Positions 44,140 through 54,422 are shown, counted from the stretch's first letter. The stretch: 60,000 nt of DNA from Mesostigma viride (GCA_009746045.1 RPFO01000670.1:950454-1010453); one strand, 5' to 3'. The notes: a model not told the origin generated them from the sequence alone. Program-made: numbers and translations.

Positions 44140-46880
44140 ACGCCACTCCCCCCCTTCTTCACCAGTGTGGCCTCCATGCCCACAAACAGGAGAGGCTCAT
44201 TCTCCACCTGCCATTGCTCCCTACCCAGAGGAAACTTGGACTTAATGATGGAGATCAGCTCCTTAAGCCACGACGTGGGAGCTATCAGATGTAGGTCATC
44301 CCCGTGCAGCGAAGCATACACTGGTAGGCCTTCCCATTGCCCCAGAAACAGACAGGGGTCTACAGGAGAAACCTTCAAGTTGCAATGCTCCTTCAGGAAA
44401 CGGTTGAGAGTCTCCCTCCAGATTATTGGACTTGACCTCAGGCCCTCCAGGCCCTTGAGGATTTTAAGGAACTCAGTGTGAATGTCCCTTTTCCATACAG
44501 CAGGCACCCTGACATAGAAAGGCGTCTTGCCCTCCCACTTTTCCTGTGCCACATCTGCATCCCCCTCCAGAAATGCCCTCTTGAAGTCTACCACCACTGA
44601 GCCATAGTCCAAGCCCTTGTTGAGAAGGCCTAGAAATACACACAGCAGCAGCCTCCAAGTGTCATGCAGCATGCCAGGGGTATACAACTCCTCAGCGGTG
44701 CACTCACCAGTACCCTTGAACTCATTCAGTACTGGCCTGACGTGTGGTACCTTGACCCCGTCCACCTCCTTCATCTTGATGACAAACTTGAGCTTGAGTA
44801 GACGTCGTGCAGGAGGCAGGTCATTGACAGGTTCCACGCATTTCTTGGAGATCCAGTCCTCCCCAGATTTAATCAGACCCAGTGTGACCTGGGGACACAT
44901 AATGGGAGAGGACATGAGCTTCACCAGGCCTTGGTAGTTTATAGGGCTGTGTCCAGCAAGTGAGTGAGGACCAATGCCCAAACTGCTTGGATGACTAGCA
45001 GCTGGCAATATGAGGTCATCAACCAAGGGCTCCTGCCCCTGGCACACTTGCACACGCTTAACCGTCCTGGTTACTGCACGTGATAGGTGAGTGGTCCTGA
45101 AATTAATCAGTGGGACCTGACCAGCCCCTTCCTTAGTCAGGAGAGAGGACGTGATCACTACCCCATCCTGGCATAGGAAATTCTGCCCCAGAAGAGCAGG
45201 TCCCTGATAGCCCTCCAAGACACAAAAAGCAGTGTCCTGTCCAAGGATAGGAATGGATACCTCACCCAGTACCTTCACGTGTACCCCGCCACTGAAGTCA
45301 GACACAAACTGATAGCTGGGTTCAGTCATGCTGTACCCTGCTGCAGCTCTGGTCCCAATGATGGAAACCTGAGAATTAGTGTCTACCTCTAAGGCAGTGT
45401 CCAGCCCCAGATTGCCATGCCACCTGAGCTTGGCTACCTTGGGCTGCTTCTTGGCCCTTTGCAGAGCCCCAATTAATCCAGCCAAACTTGTCCCCCTGGG
45501 CTTGGTTAGAGCCTTGGGCTTGACAGTTGACTCCCCAGCTGTTGACCTTGCAGCCTGTTCAACAGGTACCTCTGCAACCTGGCCAGGGCTGACAGATTCC
45601 CCTGCAACAGATGTGGTCGTTGCATCAGTGATGTCACTTGGGACCTGAAAATCCTGCAGGTCCTGTGAGCCTTGTGCCTGACTGCCCTCATTCATCAGGT
45701 TAGGCTTGACATATGACCAACTCAGCCGGTGCACATGCTTTGGTTCGTCCTCCATGCTGACCAAGCATGCGTGGCTAGCTTCATCAACCTGGGTAACCAC
45801 CCCAGGACTCCAGCTACCACGTTTGCCATAAAGGCTAGGTTCCTTCCAAGCTAGGACCTTCTGACCCACTTGTGGCTCCAGCATCTTCCAACCCCGGTCC
45901 TTCTCCCTCAGCTTGGCAAAGGTGACATGTGCAGCATGTTTCCAGCCCTCCAGCACATGTGGTGGGCACAGGCCATGATATAGACCCATTGGGCTGACAG
46001 CAACTCCATCATAGTAGAAGTTAACCCTGCTGTTCAGCTGCTGCTCCACGTTCCTCAGCCATGCACTCCTGACAAGTGCAGGTGCAGATAAGGGTACCCA
46101 GTCTTCAGAGATAATCAATTTCTTGACCTCCTGGATTGCCCTCTCTATAGCACCCTGCTGCCCATGAGCCTCCCTAGGTGTAACCAGCAACTCAGGAAGG
46201 GTGGGATCACCCTTGAGATGCTGAAACTGCATGTCCACCTGGATCCTTGTGGTAGGAAACTTGGCTCTTACATTCTGCAGGGCAGCCAGCAAGTACCTGT
46301 TCTTCATAGAAGGTAAATGCTCCAGCACCTTGTATTTTGTGTACCTGTCCACGCACACCAACAGTTGCATGCCCCTGATGTGTTGGATATCACACTGCAG
46401 ATCACCAATGCTCTGAGGTATAGCTTTGGCATGTGATTTCCTGGGCTTGTTGGAGGACAACTGGCACTTACACCGTGAGGCAGCTTGCTGACACGCCTTA
46501 AGAAGGGGTGCCCTGCCCATACGGAAGGCAAAGTTGTTTGACAGAGAAGTGGCATGCCCAAACATGTTGTGGATTCGGGCACCCAACTCCTGGTACACAG
46601 AGGAAGCAGTCCCTGGCACAGTCAGGACTGTGCTGTCAGGTTGTCCAGCATCACCATGCTGTCTTCCATCCTGTTCTGACTCAGAGTCTGAGTCACCCTG
46701 CTCATGCCCAACACCTGGACCGCCAGCAGGGACCACATGCATACCACCAGAGGCCTTCACACCCCTCTGTGGTTGTACATTGGTTTCTCTCAAAATGAGA
46801 GGTCCACCCTCGTGCCCAGCACAAGGATGCATGGGGTCAGACATTCTTACAGCTGCACCAGCTGTCAAGGACGTCTTCAT
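44052..46880 (-). CDS. pol: Unit A Pol: integrase, protease-like, reverse transcriptase
   Basis: A 942-residue frame. Residues 104-139 hold a pre-integrase HHCC-like motif (HNMFGH ... CQQAASRCKC). The integrase core has Asp164 (LQCDIQHI), Asp216 (IQVDMQF) and Glu246 (GAIERAIQ), with 29 residues between the last two. Residues 498-570 look like an aspartic protease: EVDTNSQVSII with Asp500, a flap-like FSGGVHVKVLG, and PALLGQNFL. RT runs from about 690 with KLKFVIKMKEVDG, Asp765 (VVVDFKRAFLEGD) and the box LHGDDLHLI (859-862) in place of YVDD. No protease lies upstream of integrase, so the order is unusual for Ty1/copia (normally PR-INT-RT-RH). The frame is open upstream from the ATG to the gag TGA at 47022. 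Confidence 0.85.
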   Translation of the reverse strand: MKTSLTAGAAVRMSDPMHPCAGHEGGPLILRETNVQPQRGVKASGGMHVVPAGGPGVGHEQGDSDSESEQDGRQHGDAGQPDSTVLTVPGTASSVYQELGARIHNMFGHATSLSNNFAFRMGRAPLLKACQQAASRCKCQLSSNKPRKSHAKAIPQSIGDLQCDIQHIRGMQLLVCVDRYTKYKVLEHLPSMKNRYLLAALQNVRAKFPTTRIQVDMQFQHLKGDPTLPELLVTPREAHGQQGAIERAIQEVKKLIISEDWVPLSAPALVRSAWLRNVEQQLNSRVNFYYDGVAVSPMGLYHGLCPPHVLEGWKHAAHVTFAKLREKDRGWKMLEPQVGQKVLAWKEPSLYGKRGSWSPGVVTQVDEASHACLVSMEDEPKHVHRLSWSYVKPNLMNEGSQAQGSQDLQDFQVPSDITDATTTSVAGESVSPGQVAEVPVEQAARSTAGESTVKPKALTKPRGTSLAGLIGALQRAKKQPKVAKLRWHGNLGLDTALEVDTNSQVSIIGTRAAAGYSMTEPSYQFVSDFSGGVHVKVLGEVSIPILGQDTAFCVLEGYQGPALLGQNFLCQDGVVITSSLLTKEGAGQVPLINFRTTHLSRAVTRTVKRVQVCQGQEPLVDDLILPAASHPSSLGIGPHSLAGHSPINYQGLVKLMSSPIMCPQVTLGLIKSGEDWISKKCVEPVNDLPPARRLLKLKFVIKMKEVDGVKVPHVRPVLNEFKGTGECTAEELYTPGMLHDTWRLLLCVFLGLLNKGLDYGSVVVDFKRAFLEGDADVAQEKWEGKTPFYVRVPAVWKRDIHTEFLKILKGLEGLRSSPIIWRETLNRFLKEHCNLKVSPVDPCLFLGQWEGLPVYASLHGDDLHLIAPTSWLKELISIIKSKFPLGREQWQVENEPLLFVGMEATLVKKGGSGVCCWWGATIIKRPSLASFLQSSHRHCVPW
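44148..44154 (-). promoter_or_regulatory. Candidate -1 frameshift site G GGG GGG (RT to RNase H)
   Basis: On the minus strand the RT frame reads AAG AAG GGG GGG AGT, giving the X XXY YYZ heptamer in the correct register. A -1 slip leads directly into the RNase H frame. The same G7 is present in unit B at 50728-50734. A fixed homopolymer mutation in a common ancestor is the alternative. Confidence 0.45.
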
Positions 46881-47021
46881 AGGAACCTGTACCTCTCCAG
46901 GTGACCTGGGGCCACCATGAACCTGGAGATCACCCTCTTGTTGCCCAGATATAAAATCTGCATTGGAGCACCTGGCCTCCCCCTTGGGTGAATTAAGGTG
47001 TGTAGGGGTTGCCTCAGACAG

Positions 47022-47024
47022 TCA
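47022..47024 (-). promoter_or_regulatory. In-frame gag/pol TGA, candidate readthrough stop
   Basis: The minus strand reads AAG GAG CAG TGA CTG TCT. The next 47 codons are open and run in the same frame into MKTSLTAG of Pol at 46880. A UGA followed by CU resembles known leaky contexts. The equivalent region in unit B has lost one C near 53563 and is out of frame. Confidence 0.5.
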
Positions 47025-48126
47025 CTGCTCCTTGTTGTCTTCTTGCTGACTGCCCTTTGAAGGCTGGCCTGCCTGGGACTTGTTGTTGTTCTTGTTGTTG
47101 TTTTTCTTGTTGCTGCCCTGGCCCTGGGTCTTCTTGAAGCTGGGACACTCCTTCTTGATGTGCCCCCACCCCTTGCACAGGTAGCACTGGATCTTTGACT
47201 TGCCCTGGCCTCCTCCCCCGTTGTCAGGCGCGTTACCCTGCCTGGGCTTACCACCCACCCTCCTGAACACCGACTTGGCATGTGATTGCCCGTCAGGGTC
47301 GGGTGAATGGTTGGCCTTCCGCTTGTTGTGGTTGCCCCCACGTCCTCCTTGGCTTCTGTCAGCCTCAGACGTCTTGGAGCCCCCCTGGGCACGCCCACCT
47401 GCGTGGGTAGCCTTCACAGCTGGCATTCCACCCTCAAACAGCTCCTCTGCCTCGAGTGCTTGTTTGATTATGACCTTGTAGGCCTTGAGGGTAGAGTGTG
47501 GGGCACACATGACCTTTAAAGAGCCACGTGTTGCCTTGTCCAGCCCAGAAACCTTGAGCCAGTTTGTCAGGGCTATGCTGTCAGCGACATTGAAGCCGTG
47601 AGCCCTGCCCTCCTCAACCATTTTACAATAATTGAGGAAGTTCTGGATAAGGTCTCCCTTAACCTCCCACCCTTGGTATTTATCCTGCCAATGGATCCCC
47701 ACTTTCTTCCGTTGATCCTCTAGCAGCTCCCTCAGCTCTGCCACGTAGACTGCCCAGGCCTTGTTGGCCTTCTTGCACTCTCTAGTGAGGTCTTTAATCT
47801 GATCTGTGCACTTGCCAAAAGTCTGGCTGCCTATCCAGATCTGATAATAGTTTGTACCCCGTACAAGCTTGGAAACCCCTCTAGTCCTTCCACAAACTCC
47901 TCTGCCTGCTTTGGCTTTGAGTCTGAAGTGACAGGTTGCAGCTGATTAACAATAAGGAGACCCTGTGTGGTGAGATCATATCCAGAGACAGCATGTGTAT
48001 TATTATTAATAGGCACATTGGTAATCTCGCCGGTACCCCCACGTCATCTACGTGAGCGGTCCCGCTACCAGCACCCCCATTATTATTCCCACTGGCTAGG
48101 CCCTTGCTACGGCGTCCCTCAGCCAT
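47022..48126 (-). pseudogene. gag: Unit A gag
   Basis: The ATG at 48124-48126 opens MAEGRRSKG with a Gly/Asn-rich start. Compared with unit B, one base is missing near 48037 and one near 47860, so the N-terminal 90 residues are out of frame. From about 47800 the frame is intact: helical capsid-like segments (YQGWEVKGDLIQNFLNYCKM, ALTNWLKVSGLDKATRG, AYKVIIKQALEAEELF), a basic region, and one CCHC knuckle CYLCKGWGHIKKEC (about 47195-47154). The tail is Asn/Lys-rich and ends NKEQ-TGA at 47022-47024. Pol follows in the same frame. Gag would package element RNA. Confidence 0.8.
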
Positions 48127-48248
48127 GGTAAACTACACTAGCTGTGTATGGCCCTGAGCTAAGCAGCTGGAAAACAAAAGACAGGTAGATATGTACAATC
48201 TGTCAAAAAGCCGCCTGCCCCGGTGCCGACCGCGCCACCATGCCGAAT

Positions 48249-49034
48249 TCAGTCGAGACCACGAAAATCGCAGTAGTCGTAGTCGTAAATTGGATCGTTG
48301 GCGACAGGCGCAGGCGCCTCCTGGCCTTGCCCAACCTCAATCGTCACCGGAGTTTCGATGACGATGGGGTCCAACCGACGTCCCGTCACCGGATCAATGC
48401 GGCGACGACGGCGGCGGGTGACGATGCGGAGCGGGTTGGTAAGAATCGTTAGAAAATCCCACCCGTCCGGCGCCCACTCTCGCAATGCAGACAAGAACGC
48501 GACAAGATTGAGCAGCAATTGCCGCTCACGCGTCCGGAAGCCTCGCGACAGCAACTGCAGAATCGCAAGGTCTTGAAACAGGTTGGTCGTAATCGTCGGA
48601 ATGACGCCCGAACGAACCGACAGCCAGTTAGCGAGATTGCGCTGGTAACCTGTAAGCGATGAAACCGCGTTGTCGATCTCCTCAGAGACCTCGGCAACCG
48701 CGCTGGGCGCTTGCAACCCCGCCCGGGTATGGACCTCGAAGTCCGCGAGCAAAGCTCGAATGGAATCAAGGTAATCGCGAAACCCCGAAACAATCGAAGG
48801 TTGCGGAGGCGGGGGCGGCAGTCGTAGGTTTTGCAGCAGTGCCTGCTGCTGAGCGCGTAGCTCCGCACTGGACGCTACCGCCTGGTCAACAACACGCTGC
48901 CACGCCGGATTAAGAACCGGACGATCTTCACGAACAGGAGTCGTCGAAGGACCAGCCGGAGATTCGGCGATGTCCGCTGGACTGCCCAAAATTTCAGAAT
49001 CCCTCGGAATGCGGAACTCCATCGAGTCCGGCAT
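48249..49034 (-). CDS. Unit A ORF1: conserved protein upstream of gag, unknown function
   Basis: 261 residues. The ATG at 49032-49034 lies 18 bases inside the LTR 3 boundary and the stop is 122 bases before the gag ATG. The middle is helical and hydrophobic: EEIDNAVSSLTGYQRNL, TNLFQDLAILQLLSRG, RERQLLLNLVAFLSALREW. An Arg-rich stretch (RIVTRRRRRR) follows, then a variable segment and a conserved aromatic tail, YDYDYCDFRGLD. The unit B counterpart at 59292-60000 has the same blocks and tail with many substitutions, so the protein is constrained. No known domain is recognised. RNA or membrane association, suggested by the helices and Arg cluster, is inference only. Confidence 0.72.
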   Translation of the reverse strand: MPDSMEFRIPRDSEILGSPADIAESPAGPSTTPVREDRPVLNPAWQRVVDQAVASSAELRAQQQALLQNLRLPPPPPQPSIVSGFRDYLDSIRALLADFEVHTRAGLQAPSAVAEVSEEIDNAVSSLTGYQRNLANWLSVRSGVIPTITTNLFQDLAILQLLSRGFRTRERQLLLNLVAFLSALREWAPDGWDFLTILTNPLRIVTRRRRRRIDPVTGRRLDPIVIETPVTIEVGQGQEAPAPVANDPIYDYDYCDFRGLD

Positions 49035-49051
49035 TTTTCTTGGTACGAAGA

Positions 49052-49677
49052 TTGTAATACGAGTTGAATGAGAGTTTACCACCGAGGGAATCCATGGCTC
49101 TTGCAGGAAAGTTGCCTTTATTATAATGAGCAAACACAGACGTAAGTCACGTCAAGTCCGAGACTGCACGTAGCACAGACGACAGGGTCGTTATGCCAAG
49201 AGAGCGTGCACGCAAGAGCTAGCGTCCCAGTGTGACCAAGTCACTCATATAGCTTGCTAGGGACGCGTCCAAGTATTCAGCTGCACTGTCACAGCTGAAC
49301 TGTCAATCAATTGATTACACAGACTCTGGCACGCCTTTGGCGCGCAGATCTATCAATTGTCCATACGGCTAGTCCTGTGGACCTATCCGTACACTAGTCA
49401 GCATCAACTGTCTCATAGGTCCTGGCGCGCTACAGTGCGCCTACCTATCAATTGACCATCAAGTCCTGTACAAGTCCTGTCAACGTCCTGCGGACTATCA
49501 AAGTGACACTTGTACATCCTGTGTCCGTACGCGCCCACAGTGGCGCGCCGGGTACTGTCGGCACAGCCTAGGAAACGTCATAACTTTTACGTTCCTTAAC
49601 CAAATGAGGCGTTCAAGGTGCCGTTGGAAAGAGCGTAACAATCTCTATCCATCTAACGTAAATCCTTTACGTTAACT
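49052..49677 (-). repeat. LTR 3 of the array (5' LTR of unit A, 3' LTR of unit B)
   Basis: 626 bp, AGTTGAATGAGAG...CGTTAACT, nearly identical to LTR 2. The minus-strand internal region of A starts CGTATTACAATCTTCG, not a TGG-type primer site. On its other side it touches unit B directly at CAGGGAATCG. B lacks the ~655 bp, including the polypurine tract, that separate this point from the LTR in unit A. Confidence 0.85.
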
Positions 49678-49976
49678 CAGGGAATCGAACCCCGCCCTAT
49701 AAACCCCAGAATAAAGGTTCCCAGACCATTGTGAGAGGTATGTACAAATATACATTTCTTTTAAAATAGAATACATGGTCTGTAATGGACCTGTCAACCT
49801 TGTGTAGTCAACAGCATGAACCCCAGCCAAAGCCTGGCTGTATCCTGATTAAAATCAGAGTGAGTGTACCATGGTCCATGAGCCTTAGTACAGACTAAAA
49901 TACAGGTATTATGCCAGTCACAATGCTGACACTACCACACAATCTGCTCTCCAATGCCCTATAACCAGGCACCAGC

Positions 49977-52900
49977 TTAGACAGCTTGCTGAGATGGGTC
50001 CATCAGAGACTGAAGAACCTTGTATTGCACTGCTGCCTTCTGCACTAGCTTGGTCAAAGCATCAGCAGGATTGTCAACCCCAGGGATATGCTCAATATTG
50101 GCCAAGGAGGACAACTCCTTAAGAAGGAGATAATCCAAGTCCCTACTTCTGGCCATCTGCCTGTGCACAAACTGCACCATCCCCATGGAGTCTGTTTTTA
50201 GAAGAGTGGTAACCTGAAGTGGCCAAGGAGTGTTAGAAGTCATCTGATGAAGCAACTCCTTCAGATAAAGGCTTGTGTGAATGCCTTCACAAATAGCCCT
50301 GCATTCTGCCACATCACTGCTGACAGCCACCCGTTTGTGCAGGCGACTAAACCAGCTCACCAAACTCCCCAGGCCTTCCTGTCTGAGCACAAAGAGCCCT
50401 GCAGCCCTGCCCCTGACCTTGGAGACCTGCCTGCTGTCCATTGAGCTATCCACATACAGCTCCATGCAAATGGGTTGTGATAAATCCACTGCAGACAACA
50501 GAATGCCAGATGAAGCCCTGACCTGATCAGCCACCTTGGCAGACCCTAGCTCCACCAGCATGTCATCAGGCAACCTGGCTATGACCATAAGGTCTGGCCT
50601 GGAAATGCCTGCCACCCAAGCAACCATGCCCTCACCATAGGACACAGTGCCTGTGTGATGGTTGGAGGAAGCTTGCTAATGAGGGTCTCTTGATAATCAT
50701 TGCCCCCCACCAGCAGCATACGCCACTCCCCCCCTTCTTCACCAGTGTGGCCTCCATGCCCACAAACAGCAGAGGCTCATTCTCCACCTGCCATTGCTCC
50801 CTACCCAGAGGAAACTTGGACTTAATGATGGAGATCAGCTCCTTAAGCCACGACGTGGGAGCTATCAGATGTAGGTCATCCCCGTGCAGCGAAGCATACA
50901 CTGGCAGGCCTTCCCATTGCCCCAGAAACAGACAGGGGTCTACAGGAGAGACCTTCAAGTTGCAATGCTCCTTCAGGAAACGGTTGAGAGTCTCCCTCCA
51001 GATTATTGGACTTGACCTCAGGCCCTCCAGGCCCTTGAGGATTTTAAGGAACTCAGTGTGAATGTCCCTTTTCCATACAGCAGGCACCCTGACATAGAAA
51101 GGCGTCTTGCCCTCCCACTTTTCCTGTGCCACATCTGCATCCCCCTCCAGAAATGCCCTCTTGAAGTCTACCACCACTGAGCCATAGTCCAAGCCCTTGT
51201 TGAGAAGGCCTAGAAATACACACAGCAGCAGCCTCCAAGTGTCATGCAGCATGCCAGGGGTATACAACTCCTCAGCAGTGCACTCACCAGTACCCTTGAA
51301 CTCATTCAGCACTGGCCTGACATGTGGTACCTTGACCCCGTCCACCTCCTTCATCTTGATGACAAACTTGAGCTTGAGTAGACGTCGTGCAGGAGGCAGG
51401 TCATTGACAGGTTCCACGCATTTCTTGGAGATCCAGTCCTCCCCAGATTTAATCAGACCCAGTGTGACCTGGGGACACATAATGGGAGAGGACATGAGCT
51501 TCACCAGGCCTTGGTAGTTGATAGGGCTGTGTCCAGCAAGTGAGTGAGGACCAATGCCCAAACTGCTTGGATGACTAGCAGCTGGCAATATGAGGTCATC
51601 AACCAAGGGCTCCTGCCCCTGGCACACTTGCACACGCTTAACCGTCCTGGTTACTGCACGTGATAGGTGAGTGGTCCTGAAATTAATCAGTGGGACCTGA
51701 CCAGCCCCTTCCTTAGTCAGGAGAGAGGACGTGATCACTACCCCATCCTGGCATAGGAAATTCTGCCCCAGAAGAGCAGGTCCCTGATAGCCCTCCAAGA
51801 CACAAAATGCAGTGTCCTGTCCAAGGATAGGAATAGATACCTCACCCAGTACCTTCACGTGTACCCCGCCACTGAAGTCAGACACAAACTGATAGCTGGG
51901 TTCAGTCATGCTGTACCCTGCTGCAGCCCTGGTCCCAATGATGGAAACCTGAGAATTAGTGTCTACCTCTAAGGCAGTGTCCAGCCCCAGATTGCCATGC
52001 CACCTGAGCTTGGCTACCTTGGGCTGCTTCTTGGCTCTTTGTAGAGCCCCAATCAATCCAGCCAAACTTGTCCCCCTGGGCTTGGTTAGTGCCTTGGGCT
52101 TGACAGTTGACTCCCCAGCTGTTGACCTTGCAGCCTGTTCAACAAGTACCTCTGCAACCTGGCCAGGGCTGACAGATTCCCCTGCAACAGATGTGGTCGT
52201 TGCGTCAGTGATGTCACTTGGGACCTGAAAATCCTGCAGATCCTGTGAGCCTTGTGCCTGACTGCCCTCATTCATCAGGTTAGGCTTGACATATGACCAA
52301 CTCAGCCGGTGTACATGCTTTGGTTCGTCCTCCATGCTGACCAAGCATGCGTGGCTAGCTTCATCAACCTGGGTAACCACCCCAGGACTCCAGCTACCAC
52401 GTTTGCCATAAAGGCTAGGTTCCTTCCAAGCTAGGACCTTCTGACCCACTTGTGGCTCCAGCATCTTCCAACCCCGGTCCTTCTCCCTCAGCTTGGCAAA
52501 GGTGACATGTGCAGCATGTTTCCAGCCCTCCAGCACATGTGGTGGGCACAGGCCATGATATAGACCCATTGGGCTGACAGCAACTCCATCATAGTAGAAG
52601 TTAACCCTGCTGTTCAGCTGCTGCTCCACGTTCCTCAGCCATGCACTCCTGACAAGTGCAGGTGCAGACAAGGGTACCCAGTCTTCAGAGATGATCAATT
52701 TCTTGACCTCCTGGATTGCCCTCTCGATAGCACCCTGCTGCCCATGAGCCTCCCTAGGTGTAACCAGCAACTCAGGAAGGGTAGGATCACCCTTGAGATG
52801 CTGAAACTGCATGTCCACCTGGATCCTTGTGGTAGGAAACTTGGCTCTTACATTCTGCAGGGCAGCCAGCAAGTACCTGTTCTTCATAGAAGGTAAATGC

Positions 52901-53599
52901 TCCAGCACCTTGTATTTGTGTACCTGTCCACGCACACCAACAGTTGCATGCCCCTGATGTGTTGGATATCACACTGCAGATCACCAATGCTCTGAGGTAG
53001 AGCTTTGGCATGTGATTTCCTGGGCTTGTTGGAGGACAACTGGCACTTACACCGTGAGGCAGCTTGCTGACACGCCTTGAGAAGGGGTGCCCTGCCCATA
53101 CGGAAGGCAAAGTTGTTTGACAGAGAAGTGGCATGCCCAAACATGTTGTGGATTCGGGCACCCAACTCCTGGTACACAGAGGAAGCAGTCCCTGGCACAG
53201 TCAGGACTGTGCTGTCAGGTTGTCCAGCATCACCATGCTGACTTCCATCCTGTTCTGACTCAGAGCCTGAGTCACCCTGCTCATGCCCAACACCTGGACC
53301 GCCAGCAGGGACCACATGCATACCACCAGAGGCCTTCACACCCCTCTGTGGTTGTACATTGGTTTCTCTCAAAATGAGAGGTCCACCCTCGTGCCCAGCA
53401 CGAGGATGCATGGGGTCAGACATTCTTACAGCTGCATCAGCTGTCAAGGACGTCTTCATAGGAACCTGTACCTCTCCAGGTGACCTGGGGCCACCCTGAA
53501 CCTGGAGATCACCCTCTTGTTGCCCAGATATAAAATCTGCATTGGAGCACCTGGCCTCCCCCTGGGTGAATTAAGGTGTGTAGGGGTTGCCTCAGACAG
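49977..53599 (-). pseudogene. pol: Unit B pol
   Basis: Contains the same integrase, protease-like (LEVDTNSQVSII), RT (VVVDFKRAFLEGD, LHGDDLHLI) and RNase H blocks as unit A. Relative to A one base is missing near 52916 (integrase start), one near 50630 (before RNase H) and one near 53563 (gag/pol junction), each shifting the frame. The G7 run at 50728-50734 is kept. Substitutions between A and B are sparse along this region. Confidence 0.85.
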
Positions 53600-54422
53600 T
53601 CACTGCTCCTTGTTGTCTTCTTGCTGACTGCCCTTTGAAGGCTGGCCTGCCTGGGACTTGTTGTTGTTCTTCTTCTTGTTGTTGTTGTTATTCTTGTTGC
53701 TGCCCTGGCCCTGGGTCTTCTTGAAGCTGGGACACTCCTTCTTGATGTGCCCCCACCCCTTGCACAGGTAGCATTGTATCTTTGACTTGCCCTGGCCACT
53801 GCCCCCGTTGTCAGACGCGTTGCCCTGCTTGGGCTTACCACCCACCCGCCTGAACACCGACTTGGAGTGTGACCTCCCGTCAGGGTCGGGTGAATGATTG
53901 GCCTTCCGCTTGTTGTGGTTGCCCCTACGCCCTCCTTGGCTTCGGTCAGCCTCAGACGATTTGGAGCCACCCTGGGTACGCCCACCTGCCTGGGTAGCCT
54001 TCACTGCTGGCACTCCACCCTCAAACAGCTCCTCTGCCTCGAGTGCTTGTTTGATTATGACCTTGTAGGCCTTGAGGGTTGAGTGTGGGGCACACATGAC
54101 CTTTAAAGAGCCACGTGTAGCCTTGTCCAGCCCAGAAACCTTGAGCCAGTTTGTCAGGGCTATGTTGTCAGCAACATTAAAGCCATGAGCCCTGCCCTCC
54201 TCAACCATTTTACAATAGTTAAGGAAGTTCTGGATCAGGTCCCCCTTGACCTCCCACCCCTGGTATTTATCCTGCCAATGGATCCCCACTTTCTTCCTTT
54301 GATCCTCTAGCAGCTCCTTTAACTCTGCCACGTAGCTGGACCAGGCCTTGTTGGCCTTCTTACACTCTCTAGTGAGGTCCTTTATCTGATCTGTACACTT
54401 GCCAAAAGTCTGGCTACCTATC

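Larger units (their letters stand above)
41830..49677 (-). mobile_element. Copia-like LTR retrotransposon unit A
   Basis: LTR 3 (49052-49677), ORF1, gag, pol (integrase, protease-like, RT, RNase H), 3' region, polypurine tract and LTR 2. All genes are on the minus strand. Pol is nearly undamaged. Gag has two single-base losses. Both LTRs are nearly identical by eye. LTR 3 also borders unit B with no host DNA between, so the units form a shared-LTR tandem array. Confidence 0.85.
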
